Part shown: positions 14,904 through 16,221 of the stretch, one piece after another
Position numbering within the stretch: position 1 is the stretch's first letter
Layout: each line of letters begins with the position of its first letter
Source: an uncultured Bacteroides sp.
GTDB taxonomy: Bacteria > Bacteroidota > Bacteroidia > Bacteroidales > Bacteroidaceae
Direction: 5' to 3'
DNA length: 16,221 nucleotides
Assembly (NCBI GenBank): GCA_937890825.1
Contig: CALADS010000075.1
Location: 1 to 16,221, forward strand
The notes under the pieces: generated by a model
The model's database searches: none
Told to the model about the DNA's origin: nothing
What the model saw: only the letters and a program-made list of their open reading frames with translations
Program-made: the position numbers and the translations under genes

Positions 14904-14920
14904 TAGCACATAAATAAGGT

Positions 14921-16060
14921 ATGATAGATTTTACACAATTTCCTTCACCTTGTTACATCATGGAGGAGGAACTGCTGAGGAAGAACCTTAGCTTGATTCA
15001 GAGCGTGGCCGACAGAGCTGGTGTGGAGATAATCCTGGCCTTTAAGTCGTTTGCCATGTGGCGTTCGTTTCCTATTTTCCGGGAATACATCACGCATTCC
15101 ACAGCCAGCTCGGTCTACGAGGCCCGCTTGGCTTTGGAGGAGTTTGGCAGCAAGGCTCATACGTACTCTCCGGCATATACCGAAGCCGATTTTCCGGAGA
15201 TTCTGCGATGCAGCAGTCACATCACCTTTAATTCGCTGGCACAGTTTCAGCGGTTTTATCCGCAGGTGCAGACGGCTACACACGAGGTGTCGTGCGGCAT
15301 TCGGGTCAATCCGGAATACTCTGAGGTAGAAACGGAACTGTATAACCCGTGCGCTCCAGGCACTCGCTTCGGGGTGATGGCCGACCAGCTGCCCGATACC
15401 TTGCCGGACGGCATAGAAGGCTTTCACTGCCATTGCCACTGCGAATCTTCTTCCTACGAGTTGGAACGTACGTTGCAGCACCTGGAAGCCAAATTCTCTC
15501 GCTGGTTTGCACAAATCAAGTGGCTGAATCTGGGTGGCGGGCATCTGATGACTCGTAAGGATTACGATGTGGAGCATCTGATAGGTTTGCTGAAGGGATT
15601 GAGGGTTCGTTATCCTCATCTGCGCATCATCTTGGAGCCCGGCTCGGCCTTTACCTGGCAGACGGGGGTACTGACGTCGCAGGTGGTGGACGTGGTAGAG
15701 AATAGAGGTATCCGTACGGCCATCCTTAATGTGAGCTTCACTTGCCACATGCCCGACTGTCTGGAGATGCCTTATCAGCCGGCGGTGCGCGGTGCACAGA
15801 TGGGTGAGGAAGGGCCTTATGTGTACCGATTGGGTGGCAATTCGTGCCTCAGTGGTGATTACATGGGGCTGTGGAGCTTCGATCACGAACTGCAGGTGGG
15901 CGATTGCGTGGTGTTTGAAGATATGATTCATTATACTATGGTAAAGACGAATATGTTCAACGGAATTCACCATCCGGCCATCGGTATGTGGACGAAAGAG
16001 GGAAAGGCGGAAATTTTCAAGCAATTTTCTTATGAAGATTATCGCGACAGAATGAGTTGA
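14921..16060 (+). CDS. nspC: Carboxynorspermidine/carboxyspermidine decarboxylase NspC
   Basis: A PLP-dependent fold-type III decarboxylase that converts carboxyspermidine (or carboxynorspermidine) to spermidine (or norspermidine), the last step of the AdoMet-independent polyamine route found in Bacteroidetes and some Proteobacteria. The 379-residue product has family length. The PLP lysine is Lys42 in LAFKSFAMW, with SSVYEARLA (63-71), FHCHCHCES (168-176), LNLGGGH (202-208, PLP phosphate loop), EPGSAFTW (244-251), FTCHMPDCLEMPYQP (275-289) and GGNSCLSGDYMG (306-317), where the Cys is the usual substrate-binding residue from the partner subunit. The ATG at 14921 needs no alternative. The partner carboxy(nor)spermidine dehydrogenase is not in this window. 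No strong terminator follows before the tRNA-Gly promoter. Confidence 0.95.
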   Translation: MIDFTQFPSPCYIMEEELLRKNLSLIQSVADRAGVEIILAFKSFAMWRSFPIFREYITHSTASSVYEARLALEEFGSKAHTYSPAYTEADFPEILRCSSHITFNSLAQFQRFYPQVQTATHEVSCGIRVNPEYSEVETELYNPCAPGTRFGVMADQLPDTLPDGIEGFHCHCHCESSSYELERTLQHLEAKFSRWFAQIKWLNLGGGHLMTRKDYDVEHLIGLLKGLRVRYPHLRIILEPGSAFTWQTGVLTSQVVDVVENRGIRTAILNVSFTCHMPDCLEMPYQPAVRGAQMGEEGPYVYRLGGNSCLSGDYMGLWSFDHELQVGDCVVFEDMIHYTMVKTNMFNGIHHPAIGMWTKEGKAEIFKQFSYEDYRDRMS

Positions 16061-16098
16061 TAATCAGGTAAATGATTGCGGATTGCATAGGAGAGCAT

Positions 16099-16119
16099 GA
16101 AAAAAGTGAGAAAAAAGTG
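16099..16119 (+). repeat. Two A6 tracts one helical turn apart upstream of the tRNA-Gly promoter
   Basis: GAAAAAAGTG occurs at 16099-16108 and 16110-16119, an 11-base period, ending 9 bases before the -33 TTTG. Phased A-tracts bend DNA and can act as UP-like elements for strong stable-RNA promoters. That role is inferred from position only. Confidence 0.5.
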
Positions 16120-16128
16120 CGCTAAACG

Positions 16129-16159
16129 TTTGGAGGATTAAATAAAATGCGTACCTTTG
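16129..16159 (+). promoter_or_regulatory. Bacteroidetes-type promoter of tRNA-Gly
   Basis: TTTG (16129-16132) and TACCTTTG (16152-16159) are separated by 19 bases, an exact consensus match. From the -7 element through the first base of the tRNA (16152-16171) the sequence is identical, in opposite orientation, to 77-58 in front of tRNA-Phe. Confidence 0.88.
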
Positions 16160-16170
16160 CAACCGCAAAC

Positions 16171-16221
16171 GCGGAAATAGCTCAGTTGGTAGAGCATAAC
16201 CTTGCCAAGGTTAGGGTCGCG
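16171..16221 (+). tRNA. tRNA-Gly (GCC), 3' part cut by window edge
   Basis: The acceptor 5' strand GCGGAAA is followed by TA, a D stem GCTC/GAGC with loop AGTTGGTA, an anticodon stem TAACC/GGTTA with loop TTGCCAA, then GGGTC. Bases 34-36 (16204-16206) are GCC, which reads GGC and GGU glycine codons. The T arm and the rest of the acceptor lie beyond the edge. The gene has its own consensus promoter. Confidence 0.95.

Noticed and set aside
14945..16024. A 359-codon open frame antisense to nspC
   Set aside because: Shadow of the conserved NspC reading frame; no family motif and no promoter element in front of it.
16061..16098. Possible terminator after nspC (AATCA/TGATT)
   Set aside because: The stem is only 5 bp, with no G+C core and no T tract.
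1..16221. Search for mobile elements, CRISPR arrays, toxin-antitoxin or defence genes
   Set aside because: No repeats of the right spacing, no transposase, integrase, Cas or nuclease-like products, and no terminal inverted repeats with target duplication were seen. The inverted tRNA homologies are explained by tRNA and promoter conservation.

Overview
The window looks like chromosomal DNA of a Bacteroidales bacterium, probably Bacteroidaceae. The main clue is the promoters: almost every transcription unit starts with the Bacteroidetes -7 element TAnnTTTG, in three cases with TTTG 19-21 bp upstream, and starts rarely have a Shine-Dalgarno sequence. The gene content (LpxK, two-domain SppA, a DPM1-like glycosyltransferase, a free-standing MetH reactivation domain, NspC) fits the same group. 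I see no insertion sequence, prophage, integrase, toxin-antitoxin pair, CRISPR array or defence system. This is a housekeeping region.

Layout. A tRNA-Phe gene, cut by the left edge, reads leftward (1-48). Just upstream of it lies a seven-gene leftward operon (7945 down to 165): DPM1-like glycosyltransferase, dihydroorotase, free-standing methionine synthase reactivation domain, SppA protease, LpxK lipid A kinase, purine nucleoside phosphorylase and thiamine-monophosphate kinase. Gaps are 3 to 45 bases and there are two overlaps. One promoter is visible at the head and a strong intrinsic terminator at the end. A spacer of about 300 bases separates it from the rightward mfd gene (8246-11650). 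Next comes a leftward ThiE/TenI-like gene (11755-12363), which converges on mfd across a shared bidirectional hairpin. A UvrD/PcrA helicase (12523-14853) diverges from that gene, and nspC (14921-16060) follows it. The right edge cuts a rightward tRNA-Gly gene (16171 onward).

How the genes work together. Mfd and UvrD/PcrA both act on stalled RNA polymerase and nucleotide excision repair, and they lie less than 1 kb apart. ThiL makes thiamine diphosphate, but the ThiE/TenI-like protein lacks signature residues of both ThiE and TenI, so its role is open. LpxK, SppA and the DPM1-like enzyme are cell-envelope functions. PyrC and PNP serve nucleotide metabolism, the MetH domain serves B12-dependent methionine synthesis, and NspC makes spermidine by the carboxyspermidine route.

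Most worth a second look: the base-selecting Asn of PNP is Asp here; the MetH reactivation domain stands alone and has Asn in place of the AdoMet-contacting Asp; the ThiE/TenI-like protein lacks key residues; and the two outward-facing tRNA genes carry an identical 20-bp promoter-leader block in inverted orientation. I did not find a clearly new multi-gene system. All family comparisons are from memory of reference sequences, since no search could be run.
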